64,000 bases of DNA from Nematostella vectensis (Eukaryota > Cnidaria > Anthozoa > Actiniaria > Edwardsiidae). The position numbers and the translations under genes were made by a program. Within the stretch, counting starts at the first letter, position 1. Each line of letters starts with the position of its first letter. The stretch spans positions 8,430,313 through 8,494,312 of the forward strand of contig NC_064041.1 of the NCBI RefSeq assembly GCF_932526225.1, in the 5' to 3' direction. Shown here one piece after another: positions 23,301-33,803 of the stretch. The notes under the pieces were generated by a model. That model was not told the DNA's origin. It saw only the letters and a program-made list of their open reading frames with translations, and ran no database searches.

Positions 23301-26300
23301 ATGTCAGAGAGAAAAACAAACTGGTTGTTTACTCTAATGTAATTTCAAGTTTTCAGTAAAAGTACAGTATGACCTGTACCAAAACCTGAAAGAACTTTTT
23401 CAATCCATTTCCACCTACCTGATGTGAGACATTCAAGTCACAATATTGTGTTTGGCTTCAAGATGAAAGATTGTGACCAGCTTGGATGGAAATTTTTAGT
23501 TTTTCCATATAATTTTGACTGGTTTTCAGCTTTCTGAAAAAATGCTAAGATTATGTGGTGGTGGTAATCGTGGTACGATGATTACAATGGTATTAATAAA
23601 AAATGATTGCACTGACACTGACGATTGGAATTTAGATTTTCTTAAGTGGTGAGATTTTTTTTAGTATTTTAATGAGTTGGTTAAGGGTTCTGCTGGTGAT
23701 ATCAAAACTGCTATTTTTCATGCTTCAGGTTCACCCACACCTTAGAGTCCTACTTAGCCTCGCTAGGCCGCCCTCCTGAGGTGCAAACCTCCTGCTTGCT
23801 TCTGCTACAGCTGCTGAATGGACTTGTTCACCTGCAGGAGCACCAGGTGGCCCACAGGGACCTCAAGTCTGATAACTTGCTCCTAGACACATCCGTCTAT
23901 CCCCCAAGGCTTGTGATTTGTGACTTTGGCTGTTGTCTGGCTGACACTCGTCAGGGTTTGAAGTTGCCATTGTTGACTGACGAGACAGATAGGGGCGGGA
24001 ACAGTATGCTAATGGCACCAGAGGTAGGCCAAACATGTGTTTATGTTGATAATGGATGATGCCTAAGTTGGTAGTTTATGGTAGATGACAGGTAGGGTTA
24101 TTAAAAACAAATATGATGTTGATAGTGAATGACAAAGATTATTTGAGATGATAGTCGATTATGATGTGACAATAGTGATGATAATGGTGTTGATGATAAT
24201 GATGATGATGGAGATGGAGGCAGGCGGCAGACGCTGGCGGTGGTGGTCTTGTCTGTTGTCTTATGGAACAGATATGAGCAAAAATATCATATTAATGACA
24301 CCAAAGGTAGGGCATACATGTTGTTGATGTTGATGGTGTGGATGATGGTAGTTGGTAGGTAATAGAACAGTAGACATGGTGATGGTGACAGTCAAGATTA
24401 AGGAAACTGTGATGATGAAAGGGTAGAGGCAGTTATCACATAGCACCAGAGGTAAGACAGAAGTGTCATTGATGTCAACATATTGACCCCCTCAAATGTA
24501 GACCTAGAAGTTAATGGAGCTGATGTTGATGGAATAAGTTACTATTGTTGAGTGATGGGACAACACCGCAGGGGGGTCACAATGCTCATGGCACCAGAAA
24601 TGTGGCAGGTAGAAGTGCTGTTAATGTGGTTAATAGAGTTCTTTAGATTATGCAAACTACAAATACAGTGCTGGCGGCAGAGGAGGTGGTGGTAGATTCC
24701 CCAAATTGCTCCCCTCCGTCCCAGCTTGTAGCCTGATGATGAGGATGGTGACAGTGATGATGATGATGATTGTGACAGCTGTATCAACTATGACTTTATT
24801 CGCATATACTAATTGTGTTCTTGTATAGGTCTCTACAGCTGAATCTGGGCCTGGTGCCTCCATTGACTATACCAAAGCTGATGGTAAGGATCCAATTCTA
24901 TTGCATAATCTACAGCATTTGCAAGCTTTGTTTAATTCTTTTGCCAATGCACAGTATGGTCGGCCGGTGCTATAGCATATGAAATGTTTGGCGAGAGGAA
25001 TCCATTCAGCCATGGTGGCGCAGAAAGCCGGACTTACAGTGACAAAGAGCTGCCTACCATTGACAGGTATTATCTTTAGTTTAAGTGTAGATTGGTTAAA
25101 AGTGCTAAAATAGTCTAGAGGCCACTAGTGAAGTGATGAAGAGCCAATCTATCTGTATTAGCACTTTTTATCCATCTACACTATGTGCACAATATGTCTA
25201 TTACCCTGCGTTAACTGCCCCAAATAACTTCGCATTTTTTACGGGTATCTTCATCACCTCTATTGGGTGGGGTTTCGGAGGTTGGAAAGTGCCTGGGTAA
25301 ATGATTCTTAGTGCCAGGTTCCGAGTGCTATCTGCCAGAGAGTCAGACAGGCGACCCGGTAGGGCTGCCAAAGCTGGGGAGGCGTACCCCACAACAGACG
25401 TTATAAAACAACAATAGAACTGAACGAGGTCCGATGTTGATAAGCCGGATCTCTGGAGAGATCGCAACGGATTTTTGGCATACCCCTATTGGAGAGTCTG
25501 TACCCAATTTGGCAGAAAACACGGGCAATCCTGCCCCATATAATCCCATGGCTACAACTACAAAAGTGCCTTTTGGGAGTAGAATTGACATTTATTTTAT
25601 TATGTCGTTTGCTCGTATAGGTAAATAATGCATTAGCAATTTCAATTTCATAAAGTGCCTTATTTTTTTTTTTTTCAAATTAAATTCTGACTTCTAAATT
25701 GACCGTCTGTTCCTCAGTGCGCCACCGGAACTCGCCCGTCTGGTAAAGCTGCTGCTCCGCAGGAATCCACAAAGCAGGCTGTCAGCAGATCACGCCGCTA
25801 CAGCTCTGTACGTCTATCTCAATGCGCCGTCCTGGTGGTGGTGTGACACGCTGTTAGTCACACATGGTGATGTACTAAGGTAGGTGTGTCTTGCTTCATA
25901 AGTAACTTGGATTTATTGATAGGTGGCATACCAGGTATTTGCTAGGGGAGGGGATTGGTAGGGTATGTGCCTGGCTAGTGGGTGTGTGACACTTTGTTGG
26001 TCACGCGTCGTGATGTTCTCACGCAGGTGATTCACGCAGTAACGTTCTTTTTTGATAGGTGACCTTTCCAGGATTTTCTAAAGGAGGGGATGGGGGATGG
26101 GGGTATGCACCGTACTGATTGTGGTGTGACACTTTGTTGGTCACGCTTGGTGATGTACTTACGAAGTTGTGTCACACTTCATGAGTAACTTGACTTGGAA
26201 GGTGGTAGTTACATTCCCATGATTTGCTAAAGGAGGGGGTGGGGGATGGGGGTATGCGCCGTACTGGTTGTGGTGTGACACTTTGTTGGTCACGCTTGGT

Positions 26301-29300
26301 GGTGTACTTACGAAGTTGTGTCACGCTTCATGAGTAACTTGCCTTGGAAGGTGGTAGTTACATACCCGGGGCGTACGAAGGTGTGTCACATCCAATACTG
26401 TCCAACACAGTCTCACATTGGCCATTTGTCATTTGGAATGGCCATTTTTCAAGCGCTAGGCCAAATGGTAATATAATGCAGTAGGATGTGGCTTTCAGGG
26501 GGAGGGATGGTCCTATAAATCAATAACATTACAGTTTTTCTAGCACTGCAAGTATCTGATAGCACGGAGATCAATACATAAAAGTCATTTAGCACTGCAA
26601 GTATCTGGGCTAAGGGACAAAGCTATGGCAACAGTTATGAAAAGTAAGAGGGAGGGGTGGTCCACCATACATATAGCAGAGTAAAAGTTTTCACGGCTGA
26701 TTCGCAAATTATAAGTAAAACAAGAATCAATCATAAATCTGTGTTGACAACACACAATTCTCTTCCAATTCCCTTTTAATGAAAAAGTTACATCCAGAAC
26801 TTAATACCATTATATTCACACCGATATTGTGGTCATTAAGGCAGCTGTTTCACAAATAAAAGATTTCAAGTCTCCATAATGAAGTAAATCTTATTCCGGT
26901 GACAAGGGTTTCTTGAGTGACATGATTTCTGAACATTTGCGTGAAGAATTGAAGTTCGTTCATCATCTAAAATATTGTAAATCAAAGAAAAATAAAGGCC
27001 TTCTTGTATTTAAATACATAACATAGACTGAGAATGCCTAAGTTTTTCATATCACCGTATTGAAGAGAAAACTTTTTAGGAGTCAGCCTGATGCATCTTG
27101 AATGAATTCCAAACTCGCTGTTACCTCGACGTCTTCCCGTTCAATATTTATATAACATTTAGATAACTTAACATTAGAAAACTTAACAGATACCAGGACA
27201 CCATCCTACAAGTAGCATTGTAATCATGAGCTATGTGAAGCAGCTAAAAGGATAAAAACAGATAGCGAACGAAGTCAAGAAGTGCAGAGGGAAAAAAATT
27301 GGGAAAATGTACTATAGCTCGCGAGGTGCCCATAACCAAATATGAATGCTATGATTGACAAGCTCGCGCAATCTAAAAATAGCTTTCATGGACGTTAGCA
27401 TGGGCCACGGGGATTCGTTCTCTTATATCATGGTCTCTTGTGGGGAAGTTAATCCCAGAGCCTAAAATCACGCTTTCTATGCATTTCAATGTCCCAGAAA
27501 CGGTTGATTGGAATCAGCGTACTCTATGGAAGATTATTTTCACAGCGTTCGTAAAAAAGAAAGGTATTTTCGGTCAAAAAGATTTCCAAAACAGCCTTTG
27601 CCGGTTCACATTGCTCAAGATGTGATCGCGCGTAAGACTCATGTTGCTAGGAAACGTGAGCGCTAACCAATCAGAGGCATATCTAAAAATAACTGCTTGT
27701 TCTTAAAATAGCTTTCACGGACGTCATCATTGGAACATACCCTAATACGGGGGATTCGTTCTCTTACATCATGGTCTCTTGGAAACACTAATAAGTCGCG
27801 GCCAACAAAACGGCGGAAACTACCTAAATGGCGGAAACCCCAGTCCTAAGTATTCAAATACTTTTTAAAAACATTTTTGTTCGCAAGTATTCTAGTATTT
27901 TTCACATTCATGGTGTATAAGCTTATCATGGAGAAATCCGTCAATTCTATTAGACTTATTCGGGTTAAAAAGTGTCAAACAAGTTCGTTAATGTTGCTAA
28001 CTCTATTCCAGGAAACAAGTGGCCACCTCAGCTCCTACGGTGTTACTCAGTTACTCAGACACTTCCTTCGGCCGGCAAAACACGCCGAGCATTTCCCTGT
28101 CCCTGTATAGGTGCTCGTGCGTGGAACAGTAAACTGGGAAATACTGATAGGTCAAGGGGAACAAAAGGCGGAAATAACCGAAATGACGGAAACCGAAAAT
28201 AATGTTTTCGGTTTCCAAAAGCAAGGGCTTTTGTATTTTTATTTACACTGAAACTTGCATACACGAGAGCGAGAAATACGTAAATCCTTATAGAGGCTTT
28301 TTCGTGTGAAAAAGTCATTTAGATTTTAAATTTTTAAATTTGCTTTAATTTATCCCAGGGCCACCTACTTCTACATAGCAGTTTCTTAGGCCAAACACAT
28401 TATGTGTGGCAGAGGCCAGAATGTATGCGTAGGAGATGAATCCTAGGTTTGAAGACTTCGGCCGCGAATAATTAATCAGCGGTAAGAACCTTTGGGAGCG
28501 GCCGCAAAGACCGCCGGGTCCCCAAATCGTCGTACGACCAGGCTGAGAAAATCGACCAGAAGAAAGTTACGCCTGAAAGTTTACTAAAACAATTGGATAA
28601 TTTCTAAAATCAGAAGTTGACGACATCGGAAGAGCACCAGGTAAAATAAAGTTCTCGTTGAAACAGTGGCAATAGATCTAGGGGGAAAGTTTTTATATGC
28701 AAAAATAGCATAATTAAGCTACATTTTCATCTTGTTTGCATGTTCTCTTCCTCGCTAACATAGGCCTCTAATTTTTGCTAGTTTTAAGTAATGGAGTGTT
28801 GGGAGTTCCTGGGATGCGGCTTAGGATACTTAAAAATACCTACAGCGTCTCTTGCCTCGGGGGATAGAAATTCAAGTCTTTTGGAAAGATGAAACCAGTG
28901 GCGAAGCCATACTTGCAAAAACGAAGCCTTTTGATCGGTGTAAGTTGGTGTGCCGTATTTAATTGACAATTGCTGGCTGTAACAGATTACTCCAAAATGA
29001 CTGTCTCTATTCTAGTTGAGTTTAGAAAATATAAGTATAAGCATGTATCATTGTTCTACAGACCTACAGATTACTGTGTCTAGCACTCCAAGCAAGAAAG
29101 TGGACTATGACTAATAGTGCAAATGCAATAAAAGGTATAGCTCCATTGTTATCAGGACATGGCCATGACTAATGTAAGCCCAAAAACCTGTAGCAGTGGT
29201 CAGTGTGGTTAAACATAGAAGGTCACTCGTTATTGTCTATTAGAGACATTGGATAGAACTATTAGCTGAGAACATTTACTCAATACTGTATAACCTCATG

Positions 29301-32300
29301 GTAAATATAAAGGAAATACCTTATCCCTGTCAAATGTTTAATTTTCTTATAAATGTTACCTTGTGTCATTATTATCATTTCCATTTGAGACTATAAAAAG
29401 CAGTCTGCGCAGTGTCGAGTAGGCCGAAGGCCTACGAGACGGAACCAGTGGGCGGTGCCGTACTTGCCAAAACGAAGCCTTTTGATTGGTAACATTGGGC
29501 ATGCTGTAGTTTATTATAATTATAAGCTGTGTGCATTAACACATTGACCCCTCAACCGGCCTGTACCGGCTTTGGGAAGTACCCACAACCCAAAAAATTC
29601 ATAAATTCAAAATAAACACAACAAGATGAAGATACTCAGGCATCAGTCTAAGGGATAAATGGTCTTGCAGATATGCATCCAACCAAGGTGTTGGCATCTA
29701 CTCTTAAGCCAAATAATAGCACAGGTTCTTTGACAAATCTCAAATCGAACAAGGAGAGAAAAGCAGAATCACCCCTCTCAATAAAACGCTCAAAATACCA
29801 CACAAGGGAGAGAGATCAGCAAACACAGCTCAAGACACAAATAGATACCTTTATTCTGATCCTCCAGGTACATTTCCTTGGCCTCAAAACACAATGTCCA
29901 TTCCTTGAAGGATTGTACAACCACGAAAATATCTTTACGTATTGCAAAGCATTCTGGGAGATCCAGGGGAAAATTCACGAGGGGAGGGCCAGTCAACACT
30001 CCTCTCCCCAAAGTCAGATGGTTTTTTATAAGTCTTTTCACCCCGAAGCCAAACAAATCAATTCCAGGTCATACAGACCCAGAATAGCAGTGTAAACAAT
30101 TTTGGAATCAATTTGATTTCAGAATAGACAGCATTTAGGAGAGCTGTGGTGATTCATTAGAAAATTATTTTCTCATCTGGGCAAAGCCAAACAAGAAAAA
30201 AACATCATGAATCCACCTTTGCTTGCAAATATCCATAAGCAAAGCACTCAATTATGCCCCAAAAGACTTCATGATGTCCTGAGACACTCTCCTAATATGA
30301 TCATAGCTGTATTTTTGATGAAAAATACAAGCAACCATCAAATTGTGCTGGCTTCAGCACATCGACGAGGGATTAAAAGTGGGGACCGCAAAGCACTGTT
30401 GGAAAGCTTGGATACCGCTGACTAGGTGCAGCTGTGTTTGACTTTGACGGGCTGTATAAAACTCAGAATAGGGGGGGAGGTATCTGTTTTCAGTCTGTTT
30501 TTTGTAAATTCAGCTCCAAAAAAGCCAGGAGTCAATGGCTTAACTAAATACTGTAAATGCTCATGGTAAATAAAAAGGTTACATATGAGGAATAACTGTT
30601 CCTTGAAATGTTAAATTTTCTTACAAATATTACATTATGGCATTATTATTATTATTTCCATAACTAGAATATAAAAAACGGTCTGCGCAGCAGTCGAGTA
30701 GGCCGAAGGCCTACGAGACGGAACCAGTGGGCGATGCCGTACTTGCCACAACGAAGCCTTTTTATTGGTAACATTGAGCATTCTGTAGTAAATTAAAATT
30801 ATAATTAGCTACGAGCATTAACTCAATACTGTAAAATGCTCATGGTAAATAAAAAGTTTATATATGAGGAATGACTGTCCCTTGAAATGTCCAATTTTCT
30901 TACAAATATTACATTGTGGCATTATTATTATTTCAATAATAAGAAAATAAAAAGCAGTCTGCGCAGCAGTCGAGTAGGCCGAAGGCCTACGAGACGGAAC
31001 CAGTGGGTGATGCCGTACTTGCCAAAACGAAGCATTTTGATTGGTATCATTGGGCATCCATTTGCCACAAAGCCCTATGCCTTGGCCATGGTACTTGCAG
31101 TGCTATGTGTCTGCTATATGTATGGTGGACCACCCCTCCCCCTTGCTTTACACCATATCCACCAAATCCACCATTTGCCACATAGCCCTATGTCTTGGTC
31201 ATGGTACTTGCAGTGCTATGTGTCTGCTATGTATGGTGGACCACCCCTCCCCCTTGCTTTTCACCATATCCACCATTTGCCACAGCCCTATGCCTTGGTC
31301 ATGGTACTTGCAGTGTTGATTGTCTGCTTAATGTATGGTGGACGACCCCTCCCCCTTACTTTTCACCATATCCACCATTTGCCACATAGCCCTATGTCTT
31401 GGTCATGGTACTTGCAGTGCTATGTGTCTGCTATGTATGGTGGACGACCCCTCCCCCTTACTTTTCACCATATCCACCATTTGCCACATAACCCTATGCG
31501 TTGGTCGTGGTAATTGCAGTGTTGACTGTCTGTTATATGTATGGTGGACCACCCTCACCATATCCACGATTGTATTAGCCTTATTCCTAAGCACCGTAAG
31601 CACCGAGTGATTTGTTGCTTTGTGTTGCCAGGTGGTTGTTGATGTGCAGTTTGCGGTGTTTAGCAGCATATTCGACTAGTGATTGGTCGGGCGCCATCTC
31701 ACAGGTGAGCAATAAATAGATTGTGATTCTGCCTCTGCAAGCACATCAAACAACAACAAAGCCATTTGGGTTTCCCGGTTTCTCCCATCCTCAGCCCCCC
31801 CCCCCCCCCCCTTTAATACCCGAAATAGCTCATGGTTCAATGCACCTATTTTTATTTGGTTTGGTTACACGAACATGGAAATTTGTGAATGGCTAATAGC
31901 GATGGTAAAAAAAAATCCATATTTTCAAAAATTATAAGGAAACGCCCAGTAGGGACGTGGTTGTGCCCCCCCCCCCCCCCAAAAAAAAAAAAAAAAAAAA
32001 AAAAAACATTTTTTTCTTATTGTTTTGTATTGTGCCCCCCCCCCCCCCCCAACCAATCTTACGTGACGTGATATGACTGCGTTTATAACAGTCAGTGCAG
32101 CCATTGAGTTTCTCACAAGACACGATATCATACAGTGTTCATGCATCCGATATTTACTTGATCAAATATTTTACTGTATTTCTTATTTCGGATTTTTTAT
32201 CAGATATTTATTTGAAAATGTCAAAGGCTTTTACCGTTGAATTACCCATGAAAGGTAATCTCGGACATTTTTAACTACCAACTGATATTTTGTAAACGTA

Positions 32301-33215
32301 TTAGATTGTTTATTTGGATGTTTCTAATATCGGAAAATATCCACCTATTGAACGATTACAATTTCGCGGAAAAGGTCATCAAATATTAGATCGGTGAAGA
32401 TAATTTGGGTCAAACATTCTCTTAGTTTCTTTATCGCCATAAAATCGAAAGGAACAACTAATTCCACCCTCAGCCGAAAGCCACTCACCATTTAACGGAG
32501 ATCGGTTACAAGATGAAATTTAGCTAAAAGTCTAGGCAAAAATAGAAAAAAGATAAAACTTGAACAAATATTGCAAGAAGACAAAGGTTGTTGAGAGGAG
32601 TTAAGAAAAAGAAGTTATATTTCACATAGCCTTGTTCTACAAATGAGACAGAAAAAATGGTTCAAGATACAAATAGCCTAGGTATTTTGTCCTTTTAAGA
32701 TTACACTCTATTTTTCTTAATTATCCAAAATATGTGGTCTTTGTTGTTGGCGTCATACTAACAGTCGTAAAAATGTTTAATTGTTTATTGCTATTTGCAA
32801 CCTGGTTTCCTGTTGTTGTTTATCATGTGCTTCCGCAACCTCATCCCCAGTGTCTCCTGGGTAATTTTCAATATGGCGTATTGAAAATTACCCAGAAGAC
32901 CCTGGGGACGAGGTTGGTGCTTCTGTGCTTCCGCAGCCGGTGGCTGAAAAACGCCGAAAGACTAGTTCCAGTGCCGCACGGTTTTACAGACACTTTTTCG
33001 GGGATGGGGAAGGGAGGGGGAAGTTCATTACTGACCCGCCGTAAGATGGTGTGCTAATCCACCACAGGAACCCCGTGATCGAAAGCCCGCCATCTCACAC
33101 ATATAATTACTGATGTTCCCGTATTTTACAGATTCATGCGACTTTTCTCAAGACTGCGAGCGTCGAGAAAGTGCTAGATGCAGTGAGATCGCTTCGCTTA
33201 ATTCGTCAGCATTAG
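17388..33215 (+). CDS. PINK1: PINK1, mitochondrial serine/threonine kinase
   Basis: Fourteen exons: 17388-17457, 17992-18174, 18470-18547, 18786-18877, 19582-19704, 20254-20313, 21588-21651, 21874-22042, 23729-24023, 24829-24883, 24955-25066, 25718-25879, 31632-31704, 33132-33215; 1620 nt, 539 residues (human 581). The basic N-terminus (MSVFRFGRALVRSIFRN) fits a mitochondrial presequence, and a short hydrophobic stretch (PMFAFLGLV) lies near residue 100-108. Kinase landmarks: Gly-rich loop KLGNRSCNSAVYAA, beta3 Lys186 in LAIKM, catalytic HRDLKSDN (Asp324), DFGCCLAD (Asp345), GGN-LMAPE (376-378), and the PINK1-type C-terminal extension in the last three exons. In other animals PINK1 builds up on damaged mitochondria and phosphorylates ubiquitin and Parkin. 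The last two exons are short and were found by phase and gap-free alignment to the human C-terminus as I recall it. The insert between beta2 and beta3 seen in human PINK1 is nearly absent. Confidence 0.93.
19357..19376. repeat. (TA)n microsatellite in PINK1 intron 4
   Basis: Perfect TA dinucleotide run of about 20 bp, followed by a poly-C tract at about 19479-19490 in the same intron. Intron 4 holds nothing else recognised. Confidence 0.9.
20800..21522 (+). repeat. 14-bp minisatellite with 238-bp higher-order repeat (PINK1 intron 6)
   Basis: About 50 copies of a 14-bp unit in several variants: ATGATGTGCTAGCC, ATGATGTGCAACTC, ATGATGTGGTAGCC and ATGATGTGCTACCC. The order of variants repeats with a 238-bp (17-unit) period: the series beginning CTACCC at 20937 restarts at 21175. 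This shows a second round of duplication of whole blocks. It gives rise to a spurious open frame on the minus strand. Confidence 0.95.
21701..21873 (+). repeat. 100-bp tandem duplication of the PINK1 exon 8 start with decoy splice acceptor
   Basis: The block ACACCCTCCCTGTACTCCAC and its flanks occur at 21708, 21808 and, inside the real exon, 21908. The acceptor TCTCTATACAG/GTCCCAAG is present twice, at 21773/21774 and 21873/21874, exactly 100 bp apart. Only the second gives an open frame continuing into conserved PINK1 sequence. Use of the first shifts the frame and meets TGA inside exon 8. Confidence 0.85.
22066..23168. mobile_element. Putative composite DNA element with TATCGGACA subterminal repeats (PINK1 intron 8)
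   Basis: Left end region GTACTGTACCTATTGGACAG plus TTTTATCGGACAC. Right end region AGTGTCCGATAATAGGTACT is the inverted counterpart. The motif TATTATCGGACA or its complement also occurs at about 22432 and 22966-22990. The boundaries are approximate and no clean target duplication was seen. The 300-bp hAT-like element at 22539 is nested inside it, so this element is the older insertion. Confidence 0.5.
22539..22838. mobile_element. Complete small hAT-like transposon (300 bp, 5-bp target duplication)
   Basis: Inverted termini CAGGTCCATATCCAGG and CCTGGGTACGGGCCTG, flanked by CTGTG on both sides (22534-22538 and 22839-22843). Same family as 4294-4654 but in the opposite orientation, with a shorter interior. 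No coding capacity. Confidence 0.85.
24005..24640 (+). repeat. Degenerate tandem copies of the PINK1 exon 9 end and its splice donor (intron 9)
   Basis: The exon 9 end CTAATGGCACCAGAG/GTAGGCC (donor at 24024) recurs as TTAATGACACCAAAG/GTAGGGC (about 24307), CATAGCACCAGAG/GTAAGAC (about 24452) and CTCATGGCACCAGAAATG (about 24585). The last still encodes MLMAPE in one frame and ends in a GT donor after TGGCAG. Similarity extends into the intron (ACATGTGTTTATGTTGATAA against ACATGTTGTTGATGTTGAT). Spacing is irregular, about 130-290 bp. The intron also holds GATGAT-rich low-complexity sequence. Confidence 0.7.
25201..25467 (-). pseudogene. LINE reverse-transcriptase C-terminal fragment (PINK1 intron 11)
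   Basis: The minus-strand reading frame contains LRSLQRSGLSTSDLVQFYC-like sequence, then YASPALAALPGRLSDSL and LALRIIYPG. This matches the conserved region just after the catalytic part of non-LTR (LINE) reverse transcriptases, as I recall it. The fragment is isolated: no catalytic YxDD region is seen and the upstream part is frameshifted. It is a dead remnant. Confidence 0.6.
25841..26420 (+). repeat. Tandem copies of the PINK1 exon 12 end and following intron
   Basis: The exon 12 end GTGTGACACGCTGTTAGTCA, through the donor at 25880 and about 100 bp of intron, recurs from 25982, 26124 and 26273. Successive spacings are about 141, 142 and 149 bp. The copies differ at the donor: the exon reads TACTAAG/GTAGGT, the later copies read TACTTACGAAGTTGTG and have lost the splice site. 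The repeats open the 5.8-kb intron 12. Confidence 0.8.
26421..28890. other. Part of PINK1 intron 12 with short dispersed duplications
   Basis: Two related stretches containing AAAATAGCTTTCA and GGGGATTCGTTCTCTTA-CATGGTCTCTTG lie at about 27374-27440 and 27705-27781. GGCGGAAA-type repeats occur at about 27811-27840 and 28166-28195. No reading frame here looks like a protein. Confidence 0.4.
29283..31050 (+). repeat. About 275-bp repeat unit, three copies (PINK1 intron 12)
   Basis: A unit starting near AATACTGTA-ATGCTCATGGTAAAT and ending GCCGTACTTGCCA-AACGAAGC occurs at about 29283-29490, 30548-30775 and 30826-31050. The last two are in tandem. Its most conserved block is CGAGTAGGCCGAAGGCCTAC at 29417, 30698 and 30970. 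A degenerate end fragment is also present at about 28892-28940. Probably an interspersed element amplified locally. Between 29500 and 30540 only low-information sequence was seen. Confidence 0.75.
31061..31570 (+). repeat. About 105-bp minisatellite, five copies (PINK1 intron 12)
   Basis: Units starting TTTGCCACA-AGCCCTATG at about 31061, 31174, 31275, 31378 and 31480, each containing CATGGTACTTGCAGTG and GTATGGTGGACCACCCCTCC or close variants. The array ends only about 60 bp before PINK1 exon 13. It explains the long overlapping open frames here, which are not genes. Confidence 0.9.
31705..33131. other. PINK1 intron 13: homopolymer tracts and a foldback element
   Basis: Holds poly-C and poly-A tracts (31797-31812, 31967-32006, 32035-32050) and a short palindrome at 32836-32916. 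The palindrome arms CAACCTCATCCCCAG and CTGGGGACGAGGTTG, plus the central TGGGTAATTTTCAATA and its complement, form an almost continuous foldback. GTGCTTCC and GTGCTTCT beside it resemble an 8-bp target duplication, but its exact register is uncertain. The rest shows nothing. Confidence 0.6.
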
Positions 33216-33473
33216 GAGCGCTAATCAAGTAAAACAAGCGACCATGCTTAGCATTGCCCCGAGTTATTACCTTGGTACAGGATTCCTTGGTACCTTGGTA
33301 CAGGATTCCCCTCAATATAACATTACGACCACAAATTAAGTTAAGCGTGCTTCCTTTCCCCCCGTTTGTACAAATTGTCTTCGCCAAATCCGCTAATATG
33401 TGGAAGCGCGGATAATGAATGAAATATCGCTTTATTCGTGAGACTTATTTTTAGGTAACTCGCTAGCTCACCA

Positions 33474-33803
33474 CACAGGCGGACCAGGATTAGAATCAGT
33501 CCCTTGTGATTCTACAGGAAAATAAAATATAATTTGAAGTTGTGTCTTGACTGTTTTCTCAATAAAGCTAGTTGCATTACTATAGTATTAGCCTCGTTTG
33601 TTGTTCTTAACGGGAATTGTGGCACAGAAAGGGGTTTCTTTCGAGGGACTAGCCCCATTCTGCGCCACAATTCCCCTTAAGAACAACACACGAGGCTAAT
33701 TTTAAAGTAATGCATTGAGAAAACAGTCAAGACACAACTTCAAATTATATTTTATTTTCCTGAAGGATCATGAGGGACTGATTCTAATCCTGGTCCGCCT
33801 GTG
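33474..33803. mobile_element. 330-bp hairpin (foldback) element behind PINK1
   Basis: Two arms of about 150 bp each, CACAGGCGGACCAGGATTAG at the left and its complement at the right, separated by a short asymmetric centre near 33640-33660. The left arm carries AATAAA at 33521 and 33561, about 300 and 345 bp after the PINK1 stop codon. No target-site duplication was certain. If the PINK1 transcript extends this far, the element would fold into a long RNA hairpin or provide the polyadenylation signal. Confidence 0.8.

Noticed and set aside
30887-31513. 208-codon open frame, plus overlapping frames at 31041-31610
   Set aside because: It reads through the 105-bp minisatellite and the adjoining repeat. 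The protein is a translation of the repeat and lies inside PINK1 intron 12.
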